A stretch of DNA of 64,000 nt from Cryptomeria japonica (GCF_030272615.1 NC_081408.1:619314476-619378475), one strand, 5' to 3'. Numbered from the stretch's first letter, positions 48,190-61,057 are shown. Notes: generated by a model not told the origin, from the letters alone. Numbers and translations are program-made.

Positions 48190-49670
48190 ATATATGTAAT
48201 GATAAATAATGAAGGGGTTTGAATAATTATGAACAATAATCATTCTTTTTTGCATTCTCTGTAATGATTTTGATATTATAAACAGAGAGACACCATTTAA
48301 CAGTGCGCCCATAAAATGAAATGATAAATAATGAAGGGGTTTCTAATAATTATGAACAATAATCATTTTTTTTGCATTCACTATAATGATTTCAACATTA
48401 TAAATAGAGAGACACCATTTAACAGCGCACCCATTAACCATTTAACACACACACACACACACACACATGTGTGTGTGTGTGTGTATGTAAATATGTAATG
48501 ATAAATAATGAAGGGGTTTTGAACAATTATGAATAATAGTCAATTTTTTTCGCATTCACTGTAATGATTTCAGCATTATAAACAGAGAGACACCATTTAA
48601 CAATGCACCCATAGAAGGAAATGATAAATAATGAAGGGGTTTCTTATAATTATGAACAATAATCAATTATTTTTGCATTCATTGTAATAATTTCGACATT
48701 ATAAACAGAGAGACACCATTTAACATCGCACCCATAAAAAAAATGATAAATAATGAAGGGGTTTCGAACAATTATGAACAATAATCAATTATTTTTCGCA
48801 TTCACTATAATGATTTTGGCATTATAAACAGAGAGACACCATTTAACAATGCACCCATAAAAGGAAATGATAAATAATGAAGGGGTTTCGAAAAATTATG
48901 AACAATAATCGATTATTTTTGCATTCACTGTAATGATTTCGACATTATAAACAAAGAGACACCATTTAACAACGCACCCATAAAAAGAAATGATAAATAA
49001 TGAACGGGTTTTGAATAATTATGAACAATAATCAATTATTTTCAAATTCATTGTAATGATTTTGACATTATAAACAAAGAGACACCATTTAACAATGCAC
49101 CCATAAAAAGAAATGATAAATAACGAAGGGGTTTCGAACAACTATGAACAATAATCAATTTTTTTCACATTCACTGTAATGATTTCAGCATTATAAACAT
49201 AGAGACTCTATTTAACAGCGCACCCATAAAATGAAACGATAAATAATGAAGGGGTTTCGAACAATTATAAACAATAATCATTTTTTTTTGCATTCATTGT
49301 AATGATTTCAGCATTATAAACAGAGAGGCACCATTTAACAGTGCACCCATAAAAGGAAATGATAAATAATGAAGGGGTTTCAAACAATTATGAACAATAA
49401 TCAATTTTTTTCGCATTCACTGTAATGATTTCGACATTATAAATAGAGAGACACCATTTAACAATGCACCCATAAAAAGAAATGATAAATAATGAAGGGG
49501 TCTCAAACAATTATGAACAATAATCAATTGTTTTTCCATTCTCTGTGAGGATTTCGACATTATAAACAGAGAAACACCATTTAAGAACACAACCCAAAAA
49601 TGAAATGAAAAATAATGAAGGGGTTTCAAAGTAAATGAAGAGATATTCAATTTTTTTGTCATTCTATGTC
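48190..49670. repeat. 123-bp minisatellite, about 12 units (copy 2)
   Basis: Units begin ATGATAAATAATGAAGGGG at about 48198, 48320, 48498, 48620, 48744, 48867, 48989, 49112, 49236, 49358 and 49481. A palindromic (CA)n(TG)n block at about 48445-48485 follows the second unit, as in copy 1. One inverted unit is in the left arm at about 39720-39900. Confidence 0.92.
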
Positions 49671-49991
49671 AGGATTTCAACATTATTAAACTGTAATAGA
49701 GCATTGAAATGAAACCCTAAACTGCATATGAAGAAATCATCAATAGACAAAGCATAATGCAGTTGCAAAGGAGCAAAACCATCATTGGACATCCAATATG
49801 CAAGGAGAAGAGTGACCGTTACCTAGGAGCAGGCTGATGAGGAGGTTGCAGAGGAGGCCGCCGACAGAGACACGAGGTTGCGAGTGACGAAAATGCAACT
49901 AAAAATCTTCATTTCCCTAAGTTTTTAGGGCAAAAAAGATAGCGGGAGTTCATGCCACGTGGGGCCACCATACCTAAGCGGGAAGGGGGTT

Positions 49992-50023
49992 ATGGGTGGT
50001 CAAAATGTTTTTTGACCACCCAT
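49992..50023. repeat. 14-bp perfect subterminal hairpin (copy 2)
   Basis: ATGGGTGGTCAAAA at 49992-50005 and its reverse complement at 50010-50023, identical to copy 1. Confidence 0.9.
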
Positions 50024-50382
50024 TTTAAACATTTTTATATTCATAATATTTTTAATTATATGCATATGATAATTTTTTTAGGTTAATTATTTTTTATAAA
50101 AAGGTGAAAAATATATTACTTTTTAGGTATTTTATATATGGATATTGGCCTTTTGGTGTGCGGGTATTGGCGCAAAAGAGGTCAAGTATTGGGCGACACT
50201 TTGAAATGACCACTTTTTGACCTTTCGACGCATAACGACCCCTAGATATTGGATCGTTAGTACCCAAAAGCCAAATCAATAGGTTTAAGAAGTTAAGTCG
50301 CATACGAAGACAACCAAAAAAATATATATCAAAATTCGATGTATCATTTAGGATCTATGGATGCGCAAAGTTAGCTATGACG

Positions 50383-50401
50383 GCTACTGGTGCTCTTCCC
50401 C
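50383..50401. repeat. right terminal inverted repeat of copy 2
   Basis: GCTACTGGTGCTCTTCCCC, followed by TA at 50402-50403. Confidence 0.92.
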
Positions 50402-50403
50402 TA

Positions 50404-51128
50404 AGATGAAAATAGTGAACGGTGAAATCTGAACTCTACAAATAATTATATAATATAAAATAATCTATATAAAATTTAATTTTAATTTTAACTTAATTTT
50501 AACTTTAAATTATAAAACTAAATCTTGCTTAAAGTAATTAAACACATTTTAATTAATTCTAATCTAATTAAAATTTTAAATAATTATAACTTAATTTACA
50601 TAATTAAAATTTTAGTAATAAAATATAATAAAAATTTAATTTTAAATCTAATTATTTATTATTATCTTTAAATTATATTATTTTAATTAAATTTATATGA
50701 TATTAGTTATAGCTTACCTATAAACTTATCATAAATCTAATATTAAACTTAATTTTTAAATCTAATTTTTAAATATAATATTATTTTAAATGGAAGAATC
50801 ATAATAATATAAATAATTATAAAAAATTTTAAATGGAAGAATTATAATTTATTCTATTTTAATATTTTAAAAATATTTAAATAATTATAATTTTAAATAT
50901 ATTAAAAAATAAAATATAAAATAAAATTTTAAAATGTTGATATGATTCTAATAAATGGAGACTAAGTTTACTTATTAATGAAAGGCAAACTAAAATACTC
51001 ATGTCACGTATATATTCTATTAACCATGAGTCGTGAATCACCGAGGCAAGAGGAAAAACCGGCAGCAGGAAACAACAGTAAAAACAACACAAAGAAAACA
51101 GTGAAAGCCATCGACGGTTCCCGTGTTC
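50404..51128. other. very AT-rich stretch, no gene seen
   Basis: TTTAAT/AATTTA words throughout, with no coding sense. Confidence 0.5.
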
Positions 51129-51227
51129 TCAATCGTCTTGCATTGGTAATGATGTAATGTTAACCATTGATGTGCTTTCACAGCTCGTCCATTTCATATA
51201 AAGGCATGCCTTCGGTGTAATAATAAT
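51129..51227. repeat. dispersed repeat copy A (CGTCTTGCAT...GCCTTCG end)
   Basis: Contains AATCGTCTTGCATTGG, AACCATTGATGT, CTCGTCCATTTCATA and GGCATGCCTTCGGTGTAAT, then TAATAATAA. Shares this series with copies B, C and D. Confidence 0.65.
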
Positions 51228-51229
51228 AA

Positions 51230-51255
51230 CTAGTAATTGCACCTTGGTGTGCAAT
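51230..51255 (-). mobile_element. Helitron-like 3' terminus
   Basis: CTAG (51230-51233) with hairpin ATTGCAC...GTGCAAT at 51236-51255, preceded by A. Downstream GTGTGGAAGGTCAATTAGAA is shared with the copy at 36897. Confidence 0.5.
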
Positions 51256-54104
51256 GGGCACGCCGAATAGGTGTGGAAGGTCAATTAGAAAAAAAATTGG
51301 TCTAGAGTTTGGATACATTTGTGCAATATATGATATTAATAGGGAGAAAGAGAGAGATAGAGGGGTAAGGAGATCGAGTTAAGAGATGAAAGTAGATGAA
51401 AGTAGATGGTGTTGTCATGTACTTGTGTTGATGAATGAGTTATATTTCTATACTTTACTTCAGTAGAGAGTTTTGAGATATCACATTGCTTTAGAGAGGC
51501 GAACAAATGTACAAACAAATTGACAAATAAGAAAATTGATGAAAATATTCCATCTAAGATCTACTATTTTCTTTATGACTAGGATCTTCAGATTAGTCTA
51601 GAGATTGATTTCCCCTAAATATACGTTGTGGTGTTTAATTGAGTTGGTGCACCTTTCCTATGTAAGCAAATGCTCTACATTTGCATTTGTTTTTGATAAA
51701 TGAAGTATATGATTTAATTTTTTTAGGTTTCTTTGAGATAAGGACATAATGAGTTGCATTTTAATAGGACTCAGGAGATCACATTTTGGGAAGATAGCTT
51801 TGGAAAGTTATGCTTCCAACGACATGGTAATAATAGAAAGGCTTTTCTTGCTTGATGTTAAGCATACTTTTTTGTTTGGCTTATCATGCATCTAATAACT
51901 AATGGAATTGATGACCATTATATGTGGTAATTAATGGGAAGACCATGTGCATCAAATAAACAACTATCAAGAGCTTTGAGAAATAACTATTGTCAAAGCA
52001 TCGAGAAATCCTCATCTGATGACTATTCATTTAAGAAAGATTTAGAAAATTTCTTCTTTTTTTGGCGAAGACCTATCTGATTAGCTTAAGTTTCTATTTT
52101 TTCAGTGAAGACCTATACGATCAGCTTAAGTTTTTATTTTTTCAGCGAAGACCTATCCAATCAACTTAAATTTCTATTTCTACTTCTTCAGTTTCACTGA
52201 TGAAAAAAGAAGCGATCATTTTCCAAGCAAAGACCAGTTAGAGATGAAGAGTTTGATGATTATCAGCTTGGCTCAAACATTTAAGAACAAGAATCTAGTC
52301 TCCTCAGTGCTGAAGATTCAGTTTAGTTTTGTTCAAATGAATTTTTAATTGAAATAATGTTTTGTTTTTCTTTTGGTGGGGTTTTCCAAGTGTGCAGAGC
52401 ATTGTGGACACAAATATGACTATTTTGAGGACATAAATATATGAACTAATATTGCAGGAGAGCAACAATCATGAAAGTCAACTAGGGGAGTAAAATCTTG
52501 TCTTCTTCAATAACAACATTAAAACTCTTGTTTGGCAAAAAGATGGAAATATCAGACATAACTAGCGGTTTGATCATAAACAAAGGTGGCACTAATCTAA
52601 AAATTTCCATGAAAATCTTAACATTTCTGTATAAAAATCAATTAAAATGAAGCATTAGAGACCATCGTCTCCTCCCTCAAGGAGTAGATCAGTTTTACAC
52701 TCAACTGAAAATGGTGGCACTTCCCTTTGAAATGTGTACTTGTGAGAAATCTATTGGCCTATTTCTCTAAAGATAGGTAGCCAGTTTAATATCTTTTCGC
52801 CTAAAAATCAATGCAGAAGATTTGTTCTGAATTTTTTTCAATACATTCTGATTTTGTAGCGATTTGATTGTGAAAATATCATAATAAAAAAATGGGAGAT
52901 AGGGGGATTTATGATAACTTTTTGCTTTTTTTTAGTAGAAAGGTTTCTAAGATTTTTTTCTATGGAAGTGGTAATTTTTTCTTGAGTTTTTCTAATCCTA
53001 ACCCAAAATTTATTTTGTTGCTTTGTTTATATCTTCTACTGGGCTATTGGATTTGCAGGGGGTATGTGTTGTAATGCGACCTTAAGTATAAGTTGGTTGT
53101 TGTTCACCCTTTCACCTCAATTTGAGATGCCATTGTAGAATTTTGAAGTCACTTCCTGCAGTTGATTATATTGGTCCACCAGTACCTTCAGCTTACGATT
53201 TTTCCGGTTATCTTCCTCATTTTTCAATGTGATATTTTTGAGGTGCTTTCCTAATTTACCCAAGTAGAAGATGAGCATCTCGAAAGAATGCAAAGGCAAG
53301 TCGTCCTCTACACTAGTATTTTGAAGGGTGATGATGACTCGCCCCATATACATTTTTGAGAGTTCACAATTAACGAAGGTGTAGATATCCATTCAAATTC
53401 ATTGTTGGAGGTCAAATCAACACCTGCGAATATAAGATTGAGTTCAAATCAACAATATTTTATGTATTTGTAAGAGGCTAGAGGGCACATCTCCCCAAGT
53501 GAAATATGACGGTAGCAGAGTGTGGGACATCTTGTACTCATCATAGCACGATAATATTAAATATGACATGAGAGATTGAAAAGTGAGACAAAGGTAGTTT
53601 CCGTAGAAAAAATTGGACGAACCAAAGGATTTCAATAGCCTATAATAAAACAATAAATAATATATAAATTTTAAATAAATTATTATAATAATACATAAAA
53701 CTTTGAATTCACTAACCACATCATTATGATTTAAATGAAAATTTACCCAATCATTAAAAAATATAATATAAACATTAAACTTAGAAAACTTCTTATTACG
53801 TGGACTTATTTGCATTTATAGGAGGTGAAAAAATAAAATAATAAACATTATGTAAACATAATAATAAAAAAATTGCCCTGCACAATTAGTTTGAATTCCT
53901 GAGAGAAGTGGAAACCCTAAAATAATGAATGAAGGTCAATGCTGGTACAAATGTCAAATGAAAGGAAAAAACCGAGAACAAAATTTGGCACAAAAAACCA
54001 ACCAAAAACTGAAGGAAAGGATCAGATCGTTGTAAGCTGCAATTGTCATATATTCATTCTTTTCAGAAAATTGCGCAGTCAATGAAGAGGAGAAAAATCA
54101 ATGG
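51256..54104. other. no supported gene; one tandem repeat
   Basis: Composition is less extreme than the flanks. A minus-strand frame at 53117-53392 (LGKLGKHLKNITLKNEEDNR) has some helical, protein-like character but no recognised family. The 40-bp repeat at 52065-52180 lies here. Confidence 0.4.
52065..52180. repeat. 40-bp tandem repeat, three units
   Basis: GAAGACCTAT occurs at about 52067, 52107 and 52147, each followed by an AGCTTAAGTTTYTATTTTTTC-like sequence. Confidence 0.85.
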
Positions 54105-54245
54105 ATGAAAGAGATTCAATGGTCTTGCATTGATTTTGGTGAATTCTCAACCTTTGATTTTAAAAATTTTGGTGAATTCTCAACCTTTGATTTTAGAAAT
54201 CAATCGGTGCATCTCAAATAAGAGATGCCTTTAGCGTAATTATAA
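54105..54245. repeat. dispersed repeat copy B
   Basis: Contains TTCAATGGTCTTGCATTGAT and ATAAGAGATGCCTTTAGCGTAAT. It has an internal duplication of TTGGTGAATTCTCAACC. Confidence 0.55.
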
Positions 54246-54306
54246 TACATTTCAATGAATATATTATTGTATTTCAATCTGCACATAGGTTGTGGTAGTT
54301 TAAGGT

Positions 54307-54325
54307 ATTGTACCTAGGTGTGCAA
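54307..54325 (-). mobile_element. degenerate Helitron-like hairpin
   Basis: ATTGTAC...GTGCAAT hairpin followed by GGGTACACCGAAGAGG, related to the ends at 36897, 51230 and 56005. The CTAG is not preserved. Confidence 0.3.
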
Positions 54326-55892
54326 TGGGTACACCGAAGAGGATTGAAAGGTGGAATAAGAAAAATTTTGGTTTATTTTGTGTATATATATGTGAATTGG
54401 ATATTAAAGAAGTGCTGGTAGAGGGTTTGATTTATACAAAATGAGCTCAAAATAGGTTTACATTTTTTATTTTAAGAAACAAAATAGAAACCCTTAACTA
54501 GAGGGAAAAATTTACAAATAAATAAAATGCAGAACACTAAAACATGTAAATTGGAGAGACAAATGACAAAAATATTGGGAAAAATAAATCATAAGTGTTA
54601 ATAAGTTTCACAAACAAAATTATTTACTGTATAGAGATGAATCATTTATCTTCAATATCATTGTAAAGTACTAGAATATAGATGTGATAAAACTATATCA
54701 TATTCCTTTTGATGATGAATAGTTAATTAATTTTAGACGTGTTGATTGAGTACGGAGATATACAAAATAGATAGTGAGAATCAATTATTATCCATCATAT
54801 ATAATTATTATATAAATATTAATATAATATATAATTATATTATATAATATAAAATTATATTATATAATATAAAATTATATTTTATGATATATCATTTGTT
54901 GTATATAATGTATTATAAGAAAGGATAATATATTTCTATTTTTAAAAATGTGTTTTTATAAAATATTTATATTATTAGATATGTAAATAGCAAGAAATAA
55001 TTATAATACAATGTATATAAAATATATAATTTATATTCAATAAAATATTATATGAAATAACAAATATAATTATATCAATATTATTTAATTTGTAATTAAT
55101 TATTAACTATAATATTTTTAAAAATATATATAAAAATGATTTAACCACATTATAATTTTTTATAAAATAAATCTCATATAATTAATTTTTATACATATAT
55201 TTTAAAGTAAAAATGTAACTTAATAGTAGTAAATAATGGTGAGCAAATCACGAATGACACTTGTTTATAATTTATAAATAATATATATTTTTTAAAATTA
55301 GATGTATTTTATTTATTTTGGCCATGTATCAAATCAAAATAAAATAACATCTACAATGATAACATGGATTTGAGTCATTCCTATCAAAACATGGTGCAAG
55401 TAGTATATATAATGGTTAGACATTTAAGAATCTATGAATCGTATTTAAATATTTCCTTCCAAGAAATCATAATTAATATAACTGAAGTCAGTGGGAGTGG
55501 CCATGTCATGAGTATAAAAAGTTTACAATGCTCATCTTGTGCTTTAATGGTGGATGTGATGTCAGATCGATCTTTATTTTTTCAATTTTTTTGGGAGTTG
55601 AATATTGGTTTGGGGTGTGGAAAAAATGCAATTGGGTGATTTTCACGAGGTAAAGGTGTTGACGTACCACATACAGCAAGTGGGAAGATAAAATATTTTT
55701 AAATTAAGGAGCACTTAAATCTAAGTGTTGGCACGTACCAGGATATCTGTATAAAGTGGGTAGGAAAAGCGTGCTCTGTGTTCTCTGCTTAATAAAATCT
55801 TCACATCGATTTCATATGAGTACAAAGAGAAATCATACACGCTATGCAAAGAAGGAATCGTGAGGAAAAGGTACAAAAATCGATCAATGGCT
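54326..55892. other. AT-rich stretch, no gene seen
   Basis: Contains TATAAT-rich low-complexity sequence at about 54790-55250 and no supported frame. A 91-codon open frame at 55364-55639 has no recognised motif. Confidence 0.45.
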
Positions 55893-55994
55893 GCATACGT
55901 TCCAATCGTCTTGCATGCCTTTAGATAAATGCACACCATTGATTTTATATTTCAGGTCGTCCAATCTCAGATAGGAGACGCCTTCGACGTAATA
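55893..55994. repeat. dispersed repeat copy C
   Basis: Contains CCAATCGTCTTGCATGCC, CACCATTGATTTTATA and GATAGGAGACGCCTTCGACG, then a TAATAATAATAA run. It is followed directly by a Helitron-like end, as in copy A. Confidence 0.65.
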
Positions 55995-56004
55995 ATAATA
56001 ATAA

Positions 56005-56030
56005 CTAGCAATTGCACCTTGGTGTGCAAT
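56005..56030 (-). mobile_element. Helitron-like 3' terminus
   Basis: CTAG at 56005-56008 and hairpin ATTGCAC (56011-56017) with GTGCAAT (56024-56030), preceded by A. Confidence 0.5.
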
Positions 56031-57626
56031 GGGTACGCATAAAATAATAGCATTGGACAAAGCACAAAACAATAAAGAGGGGAAATAGAAGAATAGTAGA
56101 AAAGTCAATTTGATAAAGTGACATATTATACTTCATTTTTTAAAGAAATTAAACAAGTGTAGTAATTTTTCATATAGAGATAATCTATTTTTTCAGCAAA
56201 AGAAGGTGATTATAATGAAGGGTAGGAAGATTGAAATGTAAGAAAAATGAAACGATGGAAACCAATAGACAAGTGTGATATAGAGAAGAAAGTGGAATCG
56301 CAGATGAGAAGGGCGTGGGTGCGAAAATATAATACCTATGTAAATACCTTCCTTCACAACAATGAGCTAGATGCCACTATGACTATGTTAGGTGGAATCA
56401 TCAAACCCGCAAAAAAGTCAACAATTCCATTGGCGACAATTGTGGATGTTTAAATAATATTCTCTTATTCTTCAACTATATTTGCATGCTAGATGGATGT
56501 AGGTTTAAAAGCAAAGGTTAAGGTGGAATTTCTTTGAAAGAGAAGAAAATGATGAATTTAGAACCATATTTGATCTCCTTTGTTGAAATATAAGTAATGA
56601 CCACCCTTTTGGCCTCATCATTAGAATGGAGGTAATAAGGAATGTACACTTCAACTCTAAGTTCAATGGGAACTACAAGATATCTTAAATTAAGGTAGTT
56701 TTTAATGCTAATATGAACAATGTAATATTGTACCATATTACTTAAAAGAGTTTGGAGGCATCTTTATGTGTTAACAATGTGTTATACAAAATGTATAATT
56801 AATTAGATCATAATAATCAATTAAAAAATTAAAATTTAGATTTTAAGAAAATTATAATTTTCGCATACCACAAAATTGAATTATATCAATTTCAAAGAAA
56901 AAAATAACAATGAGAAAAAACAAACATAAAAATAGACATGTAAGAGATGGTTTGCTAACTACTTGAAGGAGGAAGGTATTGAAGCAGTGACAAATGATGA
57001 GGAGATACCTAACGTCATCGCGCTTAGCCTGGGAGAGTCCTCTGTTAAGTCCGGACCTGAGGAAGGCAAGTCTCAAGTCTCAGAAGAAGGGGAAGTTTGT
57101 TTCCTCTGACTCCTAGGGCTTGAATGTAGTCCCAATTGGCTTGAATCAATAGGTTGTTGCATCTACTATGTTAATTTTGTAATCATTAGACTCAATCCTT
57201 TCCTTTTGGCTTAGTTAGGATAATCTTGTTACTAACGGAATTTTATAGACAAAATTCGACATATGGCTTATTTTCACATAGTTAAACATGATGTTCCTAT
57301 TTTGGTTGGATGCATATATCTATTTTAAACTAAGTTGTCCTGGTACTGCAAACTTATCAGAAAATGGAAAGCAAAGTTTTGGTAGAATCTCTCTTAGCAT
57401 ATCTGCTCTATCCTCTTGATTTAGTCTTCTTTTTGTGACAGCTTGCTACCCACCTATGCTCCTCCACTCACAAAACAGTTGTGAGCATTCTTAGGTCTGA
57501 AACCCTAGTTACTTTATGTTTCTTTATCGAAGTAATTTATTTCCCAGCTCCTTGCATTTGTCCTGTTTCTTTTCAGCTTGCACTCCTAGATTTTTATTTA
57601 CATATATATATATATATATATGTATT

Positions 57627-57678
<52 letters not shown>

Positions 57679-60600
57679 CTGTCTGGTTCTTCTTATCAGG
57701 CCTTATCGTGTGTATGTATGTTTAGGTATATTCATTCATATATCTTTTGAGGAATCTTATATTTCATATACTTTCATATACAAATATATAAAGATTTAGG
57801 TTTTCATATATATTCATTTTCATTCTATGTGATGGTCTTTCTCTGAGGTGTGCTTTGTCCCGTCCCTATGAATTATTTTCCTTGATCTACGGATGTCGTG
57901 GCCCTAGATCGGAATTGGCATTATTTAATTAATTTTATGGTAGTTTATTCGATAATCTATGCATAGTTGTAAGTCAAATTTTGAGATTAAATTAGATTTC
58001 CTCTTCACACTGTGTCCATTCTACTCTATTTCTCTATTGCTTAGGGACTGTTAGGATTGGTCTGTATATGGCTGTAAATTTATTGTGTTTTTTTCAGTAA
58101 ATTTTAGGAATTACTATTGGCAAATTTGTCATTCATCATCGCTTTTTCTATTAACCTAAATGGTCATGGATAGTGTTAAATTTGCATAGAAATTGTCTTG
58201 AAATGTTATTTCTGCGGAGATGAATATTTTTGGTAACGAATTTCGTATATTCGCTATTGATGCAAGATTAACAGTTTGCAGGAGAAAGATTTTGTTATTG
58301 TGGTTTTGCAGGGTTATTAAATTCACTATGGATGAAATATAATCTCGATTTACTCAGAGCTCTTTCACTTGTTACTTATGCAAACTTCCTCTCACATCAA
58401 GGCAGGAGATTGCAAGCATACTTCAGAACTATATTGTTATTGTGTTTATCACATGGTTTATCCATAATAAGGGTGGATCGCTTGTAATATTTAGATGTAA
58501 TTTTCTTATATAATCAGAACCATTGGCTGTATTTTCCAGTATAGTATCTTTGGGCAAGATTGGAGGTTTTCTTAGTTCGGTTCTCATGCCCACACTTAAC
58601 CAAACATGTAAAATGTAAACTTTTTATTAAATTAATAAAATATATTATACGATTACTGTCCATTATCTATAAAAAAAAACATAAAAAATAAATAGAAATA
58701 AATTAAATTAAATAAAAATTAAGCTATCAAGTAAATGCATATTGAACATAAGTATTTAATTTATGAAGAAGTATCTAAGCTTGTTTCATTATATATCAGA
58801 ATATATAATAGCATAATGATTGTAATAAATATAGGTATAGTTAAGCTTTCAATTTTTTTTCATAATCATAAATTTAAAAAATTTAACAAAAGTACAACAT
58901 ATAGAACATATTATATCTTTTATATACTTATGAAATACAGCACATCCAACTAATCCTCCAAATTGTCTTCCTTATATTAAAATTCTATAGTACTAAATTT
59001 TCTAAAAAAATTGAAATTTGAAAATCTCTTCCTTTCACAAATTGAAAATCTTACCAATTTTTTTCACAATATAAAATTTTTAAATAAAAAAAACTTCATT
59101 GAACTTAAATATATTTGAATTATGGTTCTAAGAACATTCTTAATTTAAAAAAATTAAAAATTATTCTTTTAGTGAATTTATATAAGTATTATTAAATGAC
59201 TTAAACATACTTAAGTTGTGATCTAAATATAACTCTTTAATTTTCTTGAAAGAGATGAAATAAAATGTTTGGAAGATTATAGCTTCAATATAAATATAAA
59301 TTCTATTGAAATAATTAAATGAGTAAAATACGAAACTAAAAAAATTTAAACAAGATCTATGTAAATTATATATCTAATCTTGTAGCATCCATTGATTTTT
59401 TAAAATGTTATCTTTTTTATTTTTGTAAAGAAAAGTATTTTATGTAACACTAAATGATTAACATAAGAGAGCTTGAGACCTACAAAATCATATGAACCAC
59501 TAATGGAACCACAACCAAAAGGAGATAAAAATGAACTTTATATAGGAACTAGTACATGCACAATTGAATAATAGCGTACACATCATGTCTTCCAATAACA
59601 TGCACAAAGTCTTTTTTTTTTTTGTTAAAAAATTACTCTGATAACAAAAATTGTGCCAACGTCATTTGCTACTCACTTGAACTTCTAAAACTTTGGCATT
59701 ATAATGTGAGAAAAAATGAAGATAAATATAATCTAGTGAGGTCATTTGGGAATCCTACACTAACAATATTAATAAAGGAATTTTTTACATGATAATTTCA
59801 GTTAGCTTCATGTAGTTTTATATCAATATTCATACAAATTGAGAAGTTCAAACTAAGCATTGTAGTATTAGAGTAAGATTAGAGAAAGATTGACTAAATA
59901 GATTCAATAGACAGATGAAAAAATGAACTACACTCAAATTGTTAAAAAGAGTCCACCCAAAATTTTAATCATTAAGATTACAAAAATGACATCCAAATAT
60001 ACATTTAAGAGATCATATATCTTAATCCTAATTAATCTAAGACAAATAATACATAAAAAAAATATTAAATGCATTAAAGAGTCTATTTATTTTAATCAAT
60101 TTTTTTTTCATTTTCTATAATGTTTTATTTGATCTTAAAGTAATTATATTGTTATTTGTTAAATGAAGGCACGATTACTAGGCAGATACTCAGAGTGTAG
60201 GTGACTCACAATTAGCAAAATGTCAAAGAAATCTATAGAATGCCTGATCTATTTCACATATCGCCTCAAAGAAATCTGCTTTCATCAAATGCTCGGAAGA
60301 CAAGGACCGCAAACTGTTTGATAAAATTCCTCAAAGAAATTTGGTCTTGTGGGAGCATGCAAAAGAAAGAGCACAAATCAGACAAACAATTTGTGAGATG
60401 GAAGGTTAAATCTGTTGACTGGGTATTCCTACAACAAACATATAACGGATAAGGAGGCCTGTACGATGTGCTCGAATATACGTAATAGGGAGCAGCACAG
60501 TACAAGTTTCAACAGGTTGGATTAAATATGCTAACTCAAACCTTCTCGCCATTTCAATTACATTTCTTATTAACTTAGTTCTATGGCAGAGAATGTGCTT

Positions 60601-61057
60601 ACTGCAGATCTACAAAGCCATCAACAACCTATCTAGAGATGCAGACAATGTTAGCAGAATAGCTTCTACAACAAATTTATCATACTGAGTCATACCATGC
60701 TTCGATTTCGTATTTATTTTCCTGCAAACTCTGCCCAATTTTTCTTGTCGGTATGCTTACAACAGAACACAATAGGTAAGTCATTTCCATGGTTTTGGTA
60801 GGGTTCCTGCAAGATAACATAATTGATATATATTCATCAAATAGATACAAATATCATGTTGCAATGACAAGATTTAGAAAAAATAAATTAATATTGGCAG
60901 CATTAAATTATACAGGAAGACTACTGAAGAGTACCGGCCCTTCCACAGTCAAAGGCAATTGGGAGGCCAGATTATAATCCGAACAGAGGCTTGTGGAGGA
61001 GCATGCCCGTTGGTCTGTTAAGCGTTTACATAGTCTCCCAGTCTCATCGGTGTAGGG
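56031..61057. other. AT-rich intergenic stretch, no supported gene
   Basis: No convincing gene. About 56960-57110 has a short protein-like frame (NYLKEEGIEAVTNDEEIPNV) without a recognised family. 57600-57676 is (TA)n. 58620-60130 is AT-rich. 60180-60500 is more balanced and holds a 70-codon frame of unknown nature. Confidence 0.45.
57600..57676. repeat. (TA)n microsatellite
   Basis: Two TA runs separated by GTATTTGCA. Confidence 0.95.

Larger units (their letters stand above)
38669..50401 (+). mobile_element. complete 11.7-kb pogo-like DNA transposon, copy 2
   Basis: Bounded by 19-bp terminal inverted repeats matching at 17 of 19 positions (38669-38687 and 50383-50401). TA stands on both sides (38667-38668 and 50402-50403), the target duplication of the Tc1/mariner/pogo superfamily. 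Inside: a left arm with inverted copies of right-arm sequence, a 310-bp tandem repeat, a pogo-like transposase gene (41352-44925) interrupted by another transposon, a three-copy repeat, microsatellites, a 123-bp minisatellite and a subterminal hairpin. Elements of this superfamily are usually far shorter, so the size comes from the arms. The transposase has seven stops but no frameshift I can see, indicating a fairly recent loss. Confidence 0.92.

Noticed and set aside
53117-53392. Minus-strand 91-codon frame
   Set aside because: Some helical character but no recognised motif, splice context or homologous neighbour; not enough to call a gene.
60240-60452. 70-codon plus-strand frame upstream of the acyltransferase
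   Set aside because: No family recognised, and an overlapping minus-strand frame of similar length exists; probably chance.
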